22,643 bases of DNA from Treponema sp. Its GTDB lineage: Bacteria; Spirochaetota; Spirochaetia; Treponematales; Breznakiellaceae. Location: NCBI GenBank assembly GCA_031261385.1, contig JAISJS010000244.1, forward strand, positions 1 to 22,643. Reading direction: 5' to 3'. A program made the position numbers and the translations under genes. Shown here piece after piece: positions 1-8,071 of the stretch. Numbering within the stretch: the stretch's first letter is position 1; the number at the start of each line of letters is the position of its first letter. Under the pieces are notes generated by a model that saw only the letters and a program-made list of their open reading frames with translations, made no database searches and had not been told where the DNA came from.

Positions 1-1
1 A

Positions 2-349
2 GAAGAACAGTTGACAAATCCCGGATCCCTTCTCCGGTATTATATAATGGCGAATAACTACAAGAAACTGTATCCGTGGGTAAAGTACGGTTACAACATC
101 AAGGCGGTTCCCGGCGACAGTTACCCGGTTGCCGCATATCGCGTGACAAACCCCGATAATCCGGAGCAAACGGTTGTGATTGCCCATAACACCGATGTTT
201 CGAGCAGTCATTCAATACATTTACCCGATCAAAAGTATATTCACGGTTTTTCAGTGTGGGGACAGCAGCCTTCCGAAACTGTCGATAACTGGATATTGTT
301 ACCGCCGTATTCAACCGCCGTTGTGCGTGAGTTTGCGGTTACGGAGTAG
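2..349 (+). CDS. C-terminal end of a probable GH13 alpha-amylase (5' partial)
   Basis: The frame is open from the first bases of the window, so this is the last 115 residues of a longer protein. The visible start reads EEQLTNPGSLLRYYIMANN and then KKLYPWVKYG. This matches the segment after the catalytic barrel of alpha-amylases (family pattern: EEQ, dPdSLL, YY, then a short run before the C-terminal beta domain). The remainder, ending LLPPYSTAVVREFAVTE, resembles the C-terminal all-beta domain with its LPPYSTVV-type strand. The catalytic Asp/Glu residues lie outside the window, so activity cannot be checked. It ends 9 bases before the first propeller lipoprotein, which suggests the same transcript. 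The identification rests on resemblance of the C-terminal segment only; another GH13 enzyme (for example a glucosidase) is possible. Confidence 0.65.
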   Translation, partial: EEQLTNPGSLLRYYIMANNYKKLYPWVKYGYNIKAVPGDSYPVAAYRVTNPDNPEQTVVIAHNTDVSSSHSIHLPDQKYIHGFSVWGQQPSETVDNWILLPPYSTAVVREFAVTE

Positions 350-358
350 GGGGCGCGT

Positions 359-1507
359 ATGAAAAAAATAATTGCGCAGGCTGCCGTGGCAGCTGCCGTT
401 TTGCTCCTTTCCATCACCGGTTGTGAAGCGCCTTCGGGCGCGGCGGACGACGCTTTTAACTATGACCCCGACTTGTACCGTTGGAGCACCGCTTCCTGGA
501 CGCCGTTTACCGTAAGCGCCGTAAGCGATTCGGTTTCAGGCATCACGTATGGCGTCGTGGGTACGCAGGAACGCTATGTGGCTGTTACGCGCACGGGACG
601 CATTGCGTGGTCCAATGACGGCGATGTGTGGAACCTTGCGGTAACAAAGCCGAAAGAAAGGCCGGAAGATCCCGAACCGCTTGACCCGTTTACCGTTTCT
701 TTTAATGCCGTTGCATTTGGTGATTTACAGGGAACCCCCCGTTTTGTCGCCGTGGGGGATGACGGCAAATACTCCTGGTCCGATGACGGCAAAGCCTGGA
801 CGGCATCCAGTTCTAACATGGAAGGATTCGGAACCACTGCGATAAAAGGTATCGCCTACGGCAACGGGTGCTTTGTCGTGGTAGGCGGCAACGGCAACGC
901 GGCGAATTCGACAGACGGTATAACGTGGACAGACAAACATATTACCGCTTTAGACACTATACAGATAAACGCGATTTGTTATGGGGAGGGGAAATTCTTC
1001 ATCGCGGGGGATAACGGCTCTGTGGGATACACTGCTAATAATGGCGATAGTTGGCAGGTACAACAAGCTACTCCTCCATTTACGGTCGAGGCAAACAGGG
1101 CTATTTGTTATGCGGGCAAGTGGTCCTCCGATTACACTCCGGCGCCTGACGGCATAAAAATAGGTATTGTTAGTTGGGACGGAAGGGGCATAGTCGTAAC
1201 CGATGACTTTATCTGGGCAATGGCAGACAGCTCAAAATGGGATGCCAATCTGGACAAATTTGCTTTTGATATAGACAATAAGCCTGTGCGCGGCATAGCC
1301 TGGGGCGGCGGTTATTATGTGGCTTCCGGCGTGGACGCCCGTATCGGCTGGTGGAAAGATAATGACCGGGCAAACGACCGTTACTGGCGCGCCCTTAATT
1401 ACCGGAATTTCCGGGGCTGGGAAGTTACCTGTGTTTCGGCGCTTAACGGCAGGTTTTTCGTCGGCGGAATAGGCGGGAAGATCGCCTACTCCGGAAAGGG
1501 GTTATAA
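359..1507 (+). CDS. Lipoprotein with a seven-repeat Asp-box beta-propeller (propeller 1)
   Basis: The 382-residue product starts with a lipoprotein signal: positive MKK, a hydrophobic run and a lipobox ending SITGC, with the lipidated Cys at residue 22. The mature part consists of seven repeats of about 40 residues. The core is I/V-x-Y/F-G-x-G-x-F-V-A-V-G-D-D-G-x-x-x-x-S-x-D-G-x-x-W, and examples are SDDGKAWT and STDGITWT. The S-x-D-x-G-x-x-W piece is the Asp-box/BNR loop found in sialidases, sortilin and related propellers. The last repeat stops at IAYSGKGL without its own Asp-box, as expected if the N-terminal strand closes the ring. There are no sialidase catalytic residues that I can recognise, so binding or scaffolding is more likely than catalysis. 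A GGAGTAGGGGG purine stretch precedes the ATG. It lies 9 bases after the amylase and overlaps the next gene by one base. Confidence 0.8.
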   Translation: MKKIIAQAAVAAAVLLLSITGCEAPSGAADDAFNYDPDLYRWSTASWTPFTVSAVSDSVSGITYGVVGTQERYVAVTRTGRIAWSNDGDVWNLAVTKPKERPEDPEPLDPFTVSFNAVAFGDLQGTPRFVAVGDDGKYSWSDDGKAWTASSSNMEGFGTTAIKGIAYGNGCFVVVGGNGNAANSTDGITWTDKHITALDTIQINAICYGEGKFFIAGDNGSVGYTANNGDSWQVQQATPPFTVEANRAICYAGKWSSDYTPAPDGIKIGIVSWDGRGIVVTDDFIWAMADSSKWDANLDKFAFDIDNKPVRGIAWGGGYYVASGVDARIGWWKDNDRANDRYWRALNYRNFRGWEVTCVSALNGRFFVGGIGGKIAYSGKGL

Positions 1508-2577
1508 TGGAAAAAACTCACTTTCGTTTAAAATTACCGGTATCCTGTGCGGCGCTGTTTTGTACGGCGGCCCTTGTTACGTCGTGCTATCTTGCCAACA
1601 CACCGCCCGTGCCGAATGTGGTTGGTTTTCACTTTGCGGAATCGCCGTTTGAAGGCGCGGGCGAGGAGATAACCGGTATTGCGTCTGACGGAGAAATAGC
1701 AGTGGCGGTAAGCCGCACCGGAAAAATCGCCTACTCACTTGATGCAAAGATATGGCAGGTCGTAACCGATTACACGGGTCCCGGCATAACCATTCAGTAC
1801 AGTTCGGTAGCATGGGGCGCGCTCCCCGAAAAAGAGGCGGCGGAAAGCCCTTCGGGCGGCGTTTTTCTTGCAGGCGGCGATCTCGGCAAAGCGGCGTATT
1901 CTTATGACGGCATCGCCTGGACAAAAGGCGTAATCGGCCCGATGAATCCCAAGAACATAAACGGCGTTGCAGTGGGGATGATGTACGGAAGCCCCGCATT
2001 TGCGGCTGTAGGGGACGATGGACGGATCTGCTATGCTGTCGGCAGTGTAGAAGGTAAATGGAACGAAGCCACGCTGACCCCATACGGGGACGCGGATTAC
2101 TCAGGCGAGGATGTTTTTGCTGTCTGCTTTGGGACCATCAAGAATCAGGAGATGTTTGTCGCAGTCGGTGAAAACGGCAAATTTGCCTATATGAACGACC
2201 TTTCGGGCAGATGGTACGGCACGCGGATGGGAACAGATCGTACCCTTACCAGTGTATGTTATGGCGATGACCGGTTTGTCGCCGCGGGTGATGATGGATT
2301 GATAAAGTACACAAATGATCCCCGTGAATCTCTGTGGGTCTTGAGTGACAGCAGTGTGTTTAACAGCCGTCCTTTTTCCGTTATCAGTTACGACAAGGCG
2401 GTTGGGCAATATGTGTTCGTTGGTTCCGATGCGGTTGTCGGCTATTCGCAGTTCGGTGTTTCCTGGCTGGCTGCAACTTTTCAGGCGCGTTTTGAAAGAG
2501 GTATCAGCGCCGTAGGCTGTACCGGGAAGCGAATCATTTTAGGCGGCGAAGATGGACTTATCGTTTATAGTAACTAA
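1507..2577 (+). CDS. Lipoprotein with a seven-repeat Asp-box-like beta-propeller (propeller 2)
   Basis: The 356-residue product has a lipoprotein signal peptide with lipobox LVTSC (Cys 27). Its start ATG shares one base with the stop of the previous gene (TAATG), which implies translational coupling. Seven repeats can be counted. They are more diverged than in the neighbours: several keep only the FVAVG-x-x-G-K half (for example MFVAVGENGKFAYMND, RFVAAGDDGLIKYTND), and insertions occur in repeats 2 to 4. The final repeat is again a half-repeat ending GGEDGLIVYSN. It is paralogous to the genes on both sides. It is predicted to be anchored by lipid in the periplasm or on the cell surface. The ligand or partner is unknown; nothing in the sequence identifies an enzyme active site. 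Confidence 0.78.
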   Translation: MEKTHFRLKLPVSCAALFCTAALVTSCYLANTPPVPNVVGFHFAESPFEGAGEEITGIASDGEIAVAVSRTGKIAYSLDAKIWQVVTDYTGPGITIQYSSVAWGALPEKEAAESPSGGVFLAGGDLGKAAYSYDGIAWTKGVIGPMNPKNINGVAVGMMYGSPAFAAVGDDGRICYAVGSVEGKWNEATLTPYGDADYSGEDVFAVCFGTIKNQEMFVAVGENGKFAYMNDLSGRWYGTRMGTDRTLTSVCYGDDRFVAAGDDGLIKYTNDPRESLWVLSDSSVFNSRPFSVISYDKAVGQYVFVGSDAVVGYSQFGVSWLAATFQARFERGISAVGCTGKRIILGGEDGLIVYSN

Positions 2578-2599
2578 AGTTAAACAGGAGGCGGCGGAA

Positions 2600-5197
2600 A
2601 TGATTAAAAAACTGATAGTTGTTCTGTTCATTGCCGTAGTGTTAAATTCCTGCCTCCAATCAGCTTATGACGACACAACGCTGGATTATGAACCGCAGAC
2701 CACGCCGGAAGATATAAGCTCGCCGGAATTCAGTGCAAGTGGAAGCGATATGCTTATCGTAACTTTGTATTCGGGGAGTTTTAAAAAGCAATCGGACCTG
2801 CGGCCCACTCAGTTTGTGCTGCAAAGCGGAACAACAACGGTATCTTTGACGAGTGTCCCGCAGCGGGACAGCGATACACAATTAACCATACCCGTAACTG
2901 CGCTTGCATCAGGCAATTATACTTTGCAGGTAAAGGCTGAAGCTCTGGTGGACAGGGCGCGGAAGGTGAGTGTCCTGCCGGTAACAAGCGGTATCTGGTC
3001 GGCAGGGGACGCGGCAAGTTTTGGGCGATCCGGCATCAACAGCATTACCTACGGGAACGGAAAGTTTGCCGCAGTCTGCTCAGGCGGCGAGGTCGCCTCC
3101 TCAAGTGACGGGGTAACGTGGAGCGTAATACAAGCAGGATCGGCCGGCACCCAGAGCAAGTTCTTTGCACCGGTCAACGGTATTGCGTACGGGAATAACG
3201 GTTTTATAGCGGCGGGCGATAATGCCGCCATGGGATACTCGGAATTTGGCGTCTCCTGGGAAGCCTGGGAAGAAAAGCTGTTCGGCAAGCAGCAATTTCG
3301 TTTTGTCAGTTACGGTGGAAACGCCTTTATAGCGGGCGGCGAAAACGGCAGGATAATTTACCTGCGGGATTTCGGTGAATGGACTGCAGCAGCTAATTCG
3401 GACTTTGGTTCACAGACTGTTATAGATGCAGCTTTTGGAAACGGCGTCTATGTTGCCGTCGGAACCGGGGGACAACTGACCACGTCAACAAATTTGTCCG
3501 TATGGGCCTATCACGGGAGCCCATTCACCGCCGGGAATCAGAGCATCAATTCCATTGCTTTTGGAAACGGTGTTTTTGTTGCTGTTGGAGATGGTGGTAT
3601 AATAGCCATTTCATCAGACGGCTATAGCTGGTCGCTGTCGGCCTCCAGCCCCTTTTCCAATGGTATTCTTGATGTTGCCTATGGCGGTGGTGTTTTTCTG
3701 ACGGTGGGACATAACGGAAGAATGGCGAAGTCCGAGGATGGACAGACATGGGAAATTGTTGTGCAGTCCGCATATTCTGAACTTGATAAGATAATGACCG
3801 TTGCGTACGGCGGCGGTAAATTTGTTACTGCGGGCATAGGCTATGATCCTTTGAGCCGCCCGCTGCGCATTGCCTACAGCTACCAAAAACCGGCAGAAAT
3901 ACTGCCGCCGGTGGAGATAACAGACGCGGTATCTTCTGTATTTGATTCTGCAATCGGCGATAACAAGCTGACGATCACCCTTGCATCCGGCGCTTTTAAG
4001 AGCGGAGTGTTTGGTACTCATCTTGCCATTTCTGGCGGTACGGCTGGATATGCGGATGCGAAAGCCGCGTTTGTAAAAGCTTCTGTTGAGCGCATAAGCG
4101 ATACGCAAATAATAGTAAAGAACCTTGTGCCGGTGGTGAGTACGGGAAGCGGACAAACGGTTACCATCTCGAAGGATGCAATCGCCGAGCAGCCATTGTC
4201 GGCGTTAGATATAACGGTTCAGTCCGCGAATATTCCCGTCTTTGACGCAACAACAATCTGGACGCTTGCCTATGGCGGCGGCACATACGTAGCGGGCGGC
4301 GATGACGGAAAGATAGCGTATTCCGGTGACGGCGTCATTTGGACACTCGTTTCCGACAGCAAATTTGGCTCAAATGCGGTCCGCGGTATCGCTTATGGCG
4401 GCGGTAAATTTGCCGCAGTCGGCTACAATGACACGGTTGCATACTCAAGCGATGGGGCAACATGGACTGCGGGAACCGTAACGGGCGACGGACTTCCAAA
4501 TAACCTTTACTGTGTTACTTGGGCTGCGGCGCCCGAGAATAAATTTGTTGCGGCAGGCGCTTACGGGCAGATAGCCCTTTCCTCTGACGGCGAAAACTGG
4601 ACAAGACAGTATGCGGATTGGAGTGTTTCCGGAAATAAGGACCTGTTGGGAATTGCTTACGGCGATGGTGTTTACGTTGCGGTTGGGGGCGAGGGCAGGG
4701 TAATCTATTCCGATGATGGCGGTACGGGCTGGGGAAAGATAACTGAAGATCTATTCTACATCAGTGAAACTGCACTTAAAAAATTGCCTGTTAATTCGGT
4801 TACATTCGGCAATGGAAAGTTCATTGCTGTCGGGGACGGCGGAAGTATAAAAGCTGCCGTTGCCGCAAATATTAAAACCTTTGAGGACAAGTGGTTTGCA
4901 TGGGGAGATGGTATTGGCGGTACAGGTCATACTGCTGCTATACCCAGTGAGTTTGCTGGTTCCGGCATTCTCAGCATTACCTATGGCGACGGTACATTTG
5001 CCGCCGCAGGGCACAATGGAAAGGTATCTACATCAGCAAATGGTGAAACATGGACTCCGGTAACCGTTGGAGAAGGGACGGCCCAAACAGGATTCACCGG
5101 GGAAGAAAAGATCGGTGCAGTCGTTTTAGGCGGAAGCAGCCGCGTTACAGCCGGCAACGCATACAGCGGCAATGCAAGCAGGATTGTAAAGAGATAG
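2600..5197 (+). CDS. Large lipoprotein: two (Ig-like domain + seven-bladed Asp-box propeller) modules
   Basis: I choose the ATG at 2600, giving 865 residues, because AGGAGG (2586-2591) sits 8 bases upstream and the product then begins MIKKLIVVLF with lipobox LNSC (Cys 18). The frame is open back to 2552, but that start would bury the signal peptide. Domain order: about 30-115 an Ig-like/SwmB-like beta domain (LIVTLYSGSFKK, then TQLTIPVTALASGNYTLQV); about 120-425 seven propeller repeats; about 430-550 a second Ig-like domain with the matching phrase LTITLASGAFKS and DTQIIVKNL; about 555-855 seven more repeats. Asp-boxes are best preserved here (SSDGVTWS, SSDGYSWS, SSDGATWT, SSDGENWT). The two halves look like an internal tandem duplication. 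The Ig-like domains probably act as spacers. Function is unknown; a surface binding protein is the most economical guess. Confidence 0.82.
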   Translation: MIKKLIVVLFIAVVLNSCLQSAYDDTTLDYEPQTTPEDISSPEFSASGSDMLIVTLYSGSFKKQSDLRPTQFVLQSGTTTVSLTSVPQRDSDTQLTIPVTALASGNYTLQVKAEALVDRARKVSVLPVTSGIWSAGDAASFGRSGINSITYGNGKFAAVCSGGEVASSSDGVTWSVIQAGSAGTQSKFFAPVNGIAYGNNGFIAAGDNAAMGYSEFGVSWEAWEEKLFGKQQFRFVSYGGNAFIAGGENGRIIYLRDFGEWTAAANSDFGSQTVIDAAFGNGVYVAVGTGGQLTTSTNLSVWAYHGSPFTAGNQSINSIAFGNGVFVAVGDGGIIAISSDGYSWSLSASSPFSNGILDVAYGGGVFLTVGHNGRMAKSEDGQTWEIVVQSAYSELDKIMTVAYGGGKFVTAGIGYDPLSRPLRIAYSYQKPAEILPPVEITDAVSSVFDSAIGDNKLTITLASGAFKSGVFGTHLAISGGTAGYADAKAAFVKASVERISDTQIIVKNLVPVVSTGSGQTVTISKDAIAEQPLSALDITVQSANIPVFDATTIWTLAYGGGTYVAGGDDGKIAYSGDGVIWTLVSDSKFGSNAVRGIAYGGGKFAAVGYNDTVAYSSDGATWTAGTVTGDGLPNNLYCVTWAAAPENKFVAAGAYGQIALSSDGENWTRQYADWSVSGNKDLLGIAYGDGVYVAVGGEGRVIYSDDGGTGWGKITEDLFYISETALKKLPVNSVTFGNGKFIAVGDGGSIKAAVAANIKTFEDKWFAWGDGIGGTGHTAAIPSEFAGSGILSITYGDGTFAAAGHNGKVSTSANGETWTPVTVGEGTAQTGFTGEEKIGAVVLGGSSRVTAGNAYSGNASRIVKR

Positions 5198-5218
5198 GCA
5201 CAAAATAGGAGATGAGGT

Positions 5219-6475
5219 ATGAAGAAGCTTTTGGTTTGTGTATGTGCAGCGCTTGCGGCAGCGTCATTGTCCGCTATTGACTTTGACAATGGTCTGAGCA
5301 TAGGCGGCGGCGTTAAAACGGGTCTTTTGATTAAGAATTCCGATTACGCAGGCAAGCTGGAGGGAGCGCCTCATGCGCAGGAATATCCGCTTACCCTTTA
5401 TTTTGCTTCGCAGGAAAACGAAACCTATAACGGTGAAGGCTGGCTTGATTTTAATTACAGCCATGGGGATTGGGGCCTGCAATTAGGGGCCTGGGCCCAC
5501 GGCAGCCTGACCAAATTTGAGGGCGCCCTGAATCTGGGAGATCATTATGTTTGGGCAAACTTTTTTGACAGCAGGCTTTTATTCAAAGGCGGTCAGGGCG
5601 GGGGTACTCCGATAACGACCGGCGGCTGGATAAACGCCGACTGGCTTGGCTACACCGGACTCCGCCTTTTCTGGGTGGACCCGCTGGGCTTTAGCGTGGG
5701 AATTAACCTGCCCGATCCCGGGGGAAACGGTATTGAACCGGTAAATTATCTGACGATGATCATGCTGGGGGCCAAATACAGCTACGACAATTTTTGGGTC
5801 AGCCTGATGGTAGACAACAATCCGATCTTTGATGACAGCAATGCGATTTATGAAGGCGGTCTGCATGGGGTCAGGCGGCTCATTGGGCAGGCCGGGAACC
5901 TCGCCTTTGGGTTGGGCGCCGACAATATTTTTGCGGGAAAGGGCAATGTAGCGTTTGACGGCCTGGCTGCAAACCTTGGGGTAGATCCTGAAAGGGGCGC
6001 CGGTTCTGTTTACTACGAAATTCCCACACAGGAAGTTACCCTGGCGTTAAAAGCCAATTACCCCATTACAGAAAAAATCTTTGTCGAATTAAAGGCGAAA
6101 TACCTGATCAAAAGCGGCAATAACGAAACGGATACCGGTTCCACCACCTGGGGAAAACTTGAGATCGAACCCTATATCAGCTACCAGCTGCTGAATCCCT
6201 TAAAGTTTGAACTGACAGTAAACCTCGCCTCGTATATAAACAGCTATTACCTTGCCGTTGAAGAACTTACCCCCATCGGCGGGCATAGCATCAAAGGCGG
6301 ACAGGTTTCGGCCTATCCGTGGGCGCTGGATTATCTTTCCGGTTATGAGCTTTTTATTAAACCTGCGGTGGTTTTTAACTACGGCGGTGCAGCCGTTATG
6401 TTTGGATATAACGGCGCATTTTCCCGCGACCATGTGGAAAACACCGTTTATCTTGATCTAAGGTGGAGCTTCTAG
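5219..6475 (+). CDS. Outer-membrane beta-barrel protein (spirochaetal porin-like)
   Basis: The 418-residue product has a signal peptide, likely cleaved after SLSA at about residue 19, and AGGAG (5207-5211) 7 bases before the ATG. The mature protein is rich in alternating polar/aromatic stretches of 8-12 residues typical of transmembrane beta strands (WGLQLGAWAHGS, FWVSLMVDNN, VTLALKANYP, KFELTVNLASY). It ends VYLDLRWSF; a C-terminal Phe after alternating hydrophobic residues is the usual sorting signal for the Bam machinery. I do not recognise a named family. It lies 21 bases after the large propeller lipoprotein and is probably in the same operon, so the barrel and the lipoproteins may work at the same surface. 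A role as channel or adhesin is inference. Confidence 0.7.
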   Translation: MKKLLVCVCAALAAASLSAIDFDNGLSIGGGVKTGLLIKNSDYAGKLEGAPHAQEYPLTLYFASQENETYNGEGWLDFNYSHGDWGLQLGAWAHGSLTKFEGALNLGDHYVWANFFDSRLLFKGGQGGGTPITTGGWINADWLGYTGLRLFWVDPLGFSVGINLPDPGGNGIEPVNYLTMIMLGAKYSYDNFWVSLMVDNNPIFDDSNAIYEGGLHGVRRLIGQAGNLAFGLGADNIFAGKGNVAFDGLAANLGVDPERGAGSVYYEIPTQEVTLALKANYPITEKIFVELKAKYLIKSGNNETDTGSTTWGKLEIEPYISYQLLNPLKFELTVNLASYINSYYLAVEELTPIGGHSIKGGQVSAYPWALDYLSGYELFIKPAVVFNYGGAAVMFGYNGAFSRDHVENTVYLDLRWSF

Positions 6476-6480
6476 ACAGT

Positions 6481-7341
6481 ATGCCGAATATTTTAAATCC
6501 TCATTCAATCAAAGCACTTGCTTTGGATCTGGACGGTACTGCCCTGCGGCCCGGTAATATCTTAAGCGATCGTACACTGGCAGCCCTCAGATCCTGCATG
6601 AGCAAGGGCATAGAGATCATCCTCTGTACCGGCCGCGCTGTCGAGGCGGCGGAAAAATACCGCGTCCCAATGGGAGCAGCCGGCCCCATGGTGTATTTTA
6701 ACGGCGCGGAAGTCGTGGATATGCCCGGTAGAAAAGTGCTCAGTGCAACGCTGCTCGGGAAAGAGGTAGTGGATTTTTGTACCGATATTTCGCGAAGCAT
6801 GGGCGTTCATTATCAGGTCTTTTTCCCCGCGGCCGCCGACGCGGCTATAGCCGGAGAGGCTCCTCATGAGATTTTGATGATAGAAAAGCCGGGTCCCGAA
6901 GCGGAAATGTACCGCGATCATACGGGGATAGTTCCTGTTACCGGTGATATCAAAAAAGCTGTTGCAGGTTTTTCAGGCTGTATCAAAAGTATGTTTATTG
7001 CTGACCCTGCGATTCACGAAGTTATAAGGTCCAAACTGCTTGAACGTTTCGGCGATACGATCTATGTAGCCAGGACCTATCCCACTTTTTTGGAAGTGAT
7101 GAATGCCGCCGTCAACAAGGGTGAGGGGCTCCGTTATGCGATGGAACAGCGGGGACTAAAACCGGAACAAGTTATTGCGCTGGGCGACGAAGAAAACGAT
7201 CTCCCGATGTTCTCTGTCGCAGGTTTTAGCGTTGCCCCCGCCAACGCCAAGGAGAAAGTAAAGTCAGCGGCGGACCTGGTAACCGGGCCCAATACCGAAG
7301 ACGGGGCAGCGGCTTTTCTCGAAGAAACCTTCGGGGTGTGA
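6481..7341 (+). CDS. Cof-type HAD-superfamily hydrolase (sugar-phosphate or flavin-phosphate phosphatase type)
   Basis: The class IIB HAD phosphatase has 286 residues. Motif I is ALDLDGTAL with nucleophile Asp16 and acid/base Asp18. Motif II is the Thr of LCTGRAVEAA, and motif IV is ALGDEENDLPMF, the Mg-binding aspartates. The cap between motifs II and III is of the Cof size. I prefer the ATG at 6481, since AAGGTGGAG lies upstream and it avoids overlap with the barrel gene. The GTG at 6463 would add six residues and overlap that gene by 13 bases. Family members dephosphorylate hexose phosphates, pyridoxal phosphate or FMN, and the substrate cannot be told from sequence. Its place at the end of a possible carbohydrate operon fits a sugar phosphate but does not prove it. 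It converges on vapC with only 7 bases between. Confidence 0.88.
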   Translation: MPNILNPHSIKALALDLDGTALRPGNILSDRTLAALRSCMSKGIEIILCTGRAVEAAEKYRVPMGAAGPMVYFNGAEVVDMPGRKVLSATLLGKEVVDFCTDISRSMGVHYQVFFPAAADAAIAGEAPHEILMIEKPGPEAEMYRDHTGIVPVTGDIKKAVAGFSGCIKSMFIADPAIHEVIRSKLLERFGDTIYVARTYPTFLEVMNAAVNKGEGLRYAMEQRGLKPEQVIALGDEENDLPMFSVAGFSVAPANAKEKVKSAADLVTGPNTEDGAAAFLEETFGV

Positions 7342-7348
7342 ATAGAAT

Positions 7349-7744
7349 CTATACCCAATTTTCAATCTTTAAATCTTTTATCCGCTCAAATTCTTTTGTA
7401 TTATTGGTTACCAAAATTAAATTTAAAGATTTTGCGTGCGCGCCAATTAACATATCAAAAGGTCCAATCAGACATTTTTTGTCTTTTAAATCTTTCTTAA
7501 CTCTGCCATATTCCTTTGCGGCATTTTCATCAAATTGTTTTATATCAATAATGGTTAAAAATTCCATCAAAGCTATTTTATTTTTTTCTTTGTACATGCT
7601 GTTTTCATTGGCAAATTCCAGTTCCGCTAAAGTTATTGATGAAATTGATAACCCGTGCTTCTTTTTATTTTTTAACTGCTTTAATATTTTTTCTGTTTTC
7701 TTTTTTATAATGTAAATACAAATATTGGTATCAAGCATGTACAT
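7349..7744 (-). CDS. vapC: VapC-family PIN-domain toxin ribonuclease
   Basis: The 131-residue PIN domain has the usual acidic metal-binding positions. MLDTN near the N terminus gives the first Asp, an ITLAELEFA segment gives the Glu, GPFDMLIGAHA gives the central Asp, and the C-terminal part LVTNNTKEFERI carries the conserved T-N-N/D turn. VapC enzymes cleave tRNA or rRNA and are neutralised by the VapB encoded upstream. The ATG overlaps the vapB stop by one base, and a purine-rich AGGAAAGGG inside the end of vapB can serve as ribosome-binding site. Met3 (ATG ending at 7738) is an alternative start that would give MLDTN at the N terminus, as in many homologues. The gene is visibly AT-rich with many Lys codons AAA, unlike the flanking genes, which suggests horizontal acquisition. 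Confidence 0.92.
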   Translation of the reverse strand: MYMLDTNICIYIIKKKTEKILKQLKNKKKHGLSISSITLAELEFANENSMYKEKNKIALMEFLTIIDIKQFDENAAKEYGRVKKDLKDKKCLIGPFDMLIGAHAKSLNLILVTNNTKEFERIKDLKIENWV

Positions 7745-7974
7745 TATAATTTTTCCCTTTCCTGATCGATTCCCTGATCCCGCCCTTCAGACATAAAATC
7801 ATCAGAAAAACTGTTTAGGCCGTGTAAAAATATTTCCCAATCTTTATCTACCGGGAATAACATGACCGCATCTCCAACTGTTTGTATGAATACATTTTCG
7901 CCTTTAAATTGATATTCCCTGGGCAGCCGTACCGCTTGACTTCTGCCATTAAGAAATAACCGTGCTGTTTGCAT
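7744..7974 (-). CDS. vapB: VapB-family AbrB/SpoVT-fold antitoxin
   Basis: The 76-residue product begins with a typical VapB swapped-hairpin DNA-binding domain: ARLFLNGRSQAVRLPREYQF, then GENVFIQTVGDAVMLFP. The acidic, probably disordered C-terminal tail (FSDDFMSEGRDQGIDQ) is where such antitoxins wrap the toxin's active site. GGAAGG lies upstream of the ATG. The gene is first in a two-gene operon with vapC. A perfect palindrome within the promoter just upstream is the expected site of VapB autoregulation. The match to the MvpA/VapB family over the first 45 residues is strong. Confidence 0.92.
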   Translation of the reverse strand: MQTARLFLNGRSQAVRLPREYQFKGENVFIQTVGDAVMLFPVDKDWEIFLHGLNSFSDDFMSEGRDQGIDQEREKL

Positions 7975-7994
7975 ATAAACCTGCCTTCCGTTTC

Positions 7995-8024
7995 AGTATA
8001 TACCATGATATATATCATGGTCAA
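7995..8024 (-). promoter_or_regulatory. Promoter of vapBC
   Basis: On the minus strand, TTGACC (8019-8024) and TATACT (7995-8000) are separated by 18 bases, giving a good sigma-70-type promoter. Transcription would begin about 15 bases before the vapB start codon. The spacer is almost entirely the palindrome described separately. Confidence 0.65.
8002..8021. promoter_or_regulatory. Palindromic operator, probable VapB(C) binding site
   Basis: ACCATGATAT followed directly by ATATCATGGT is a perfect 10+10 inverted repeat. It fills the region between the -35 and -10 elements of the vapBC promoter, so a bound VapB or VapBC complex would block RNA polymerase. VapBC autoregulation through inverted repeats at the promoter is well established. 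Assignment of this particular site is inference from position and symmetry. Confidence 0.7.
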
Positions 8025-8042
8025 GTATAGTACCTGCATATA

Positions 8043-8071
8043 TTGACAAATACGCGCCTCTGTTATAAATT
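8043..8071 (+). promoter_or_regulatory. Promoter of the ABC transporter-metY operon
   Basis: A perfect TTGACA (8043-8048) is followed by TATAAA (8064-8069, spacing 15) or TAAATT (8066-8071, spacing 17). The predicted leader is about 75 bases, very AT-rich, and runs to the SD sequence AAGGAG (8142-8147). I see no SAM riboswitch or T-box in it. The promoter sits back-to-back with that of vapBC. Confidence 0.6.

Noticed and set aside
359..2577. Annotation of the repeat lipoproteins as sialidases, Kelch or WD40 proteins
   Set aside because: The repeat has an Asp-box but no sialidase catalytic residues, and lacks Kelch double-Gly or WD dipeptide patterns.
2552..2599. Upstream in-frame start of the large propeller lipoprotein
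   Set aside because: It would place 16 residues before the signal peptide and overlap the previous gene; AGGAGG fits the ATG at 2600.
3546..4156. Minus-strand frames of up to 180 codons inside the large propeller gene
   Set aside because: They are shadows of a repeat-rich coding strand; the products are low-complexity and have no start signals.
7338..7715. Plus-strand open frame of 125 codons opposite vapC
   Set aside because: The minus strand carries an unmistakable PIN-domain protein; the plus frame is its Phe/Ser-rich shadow.
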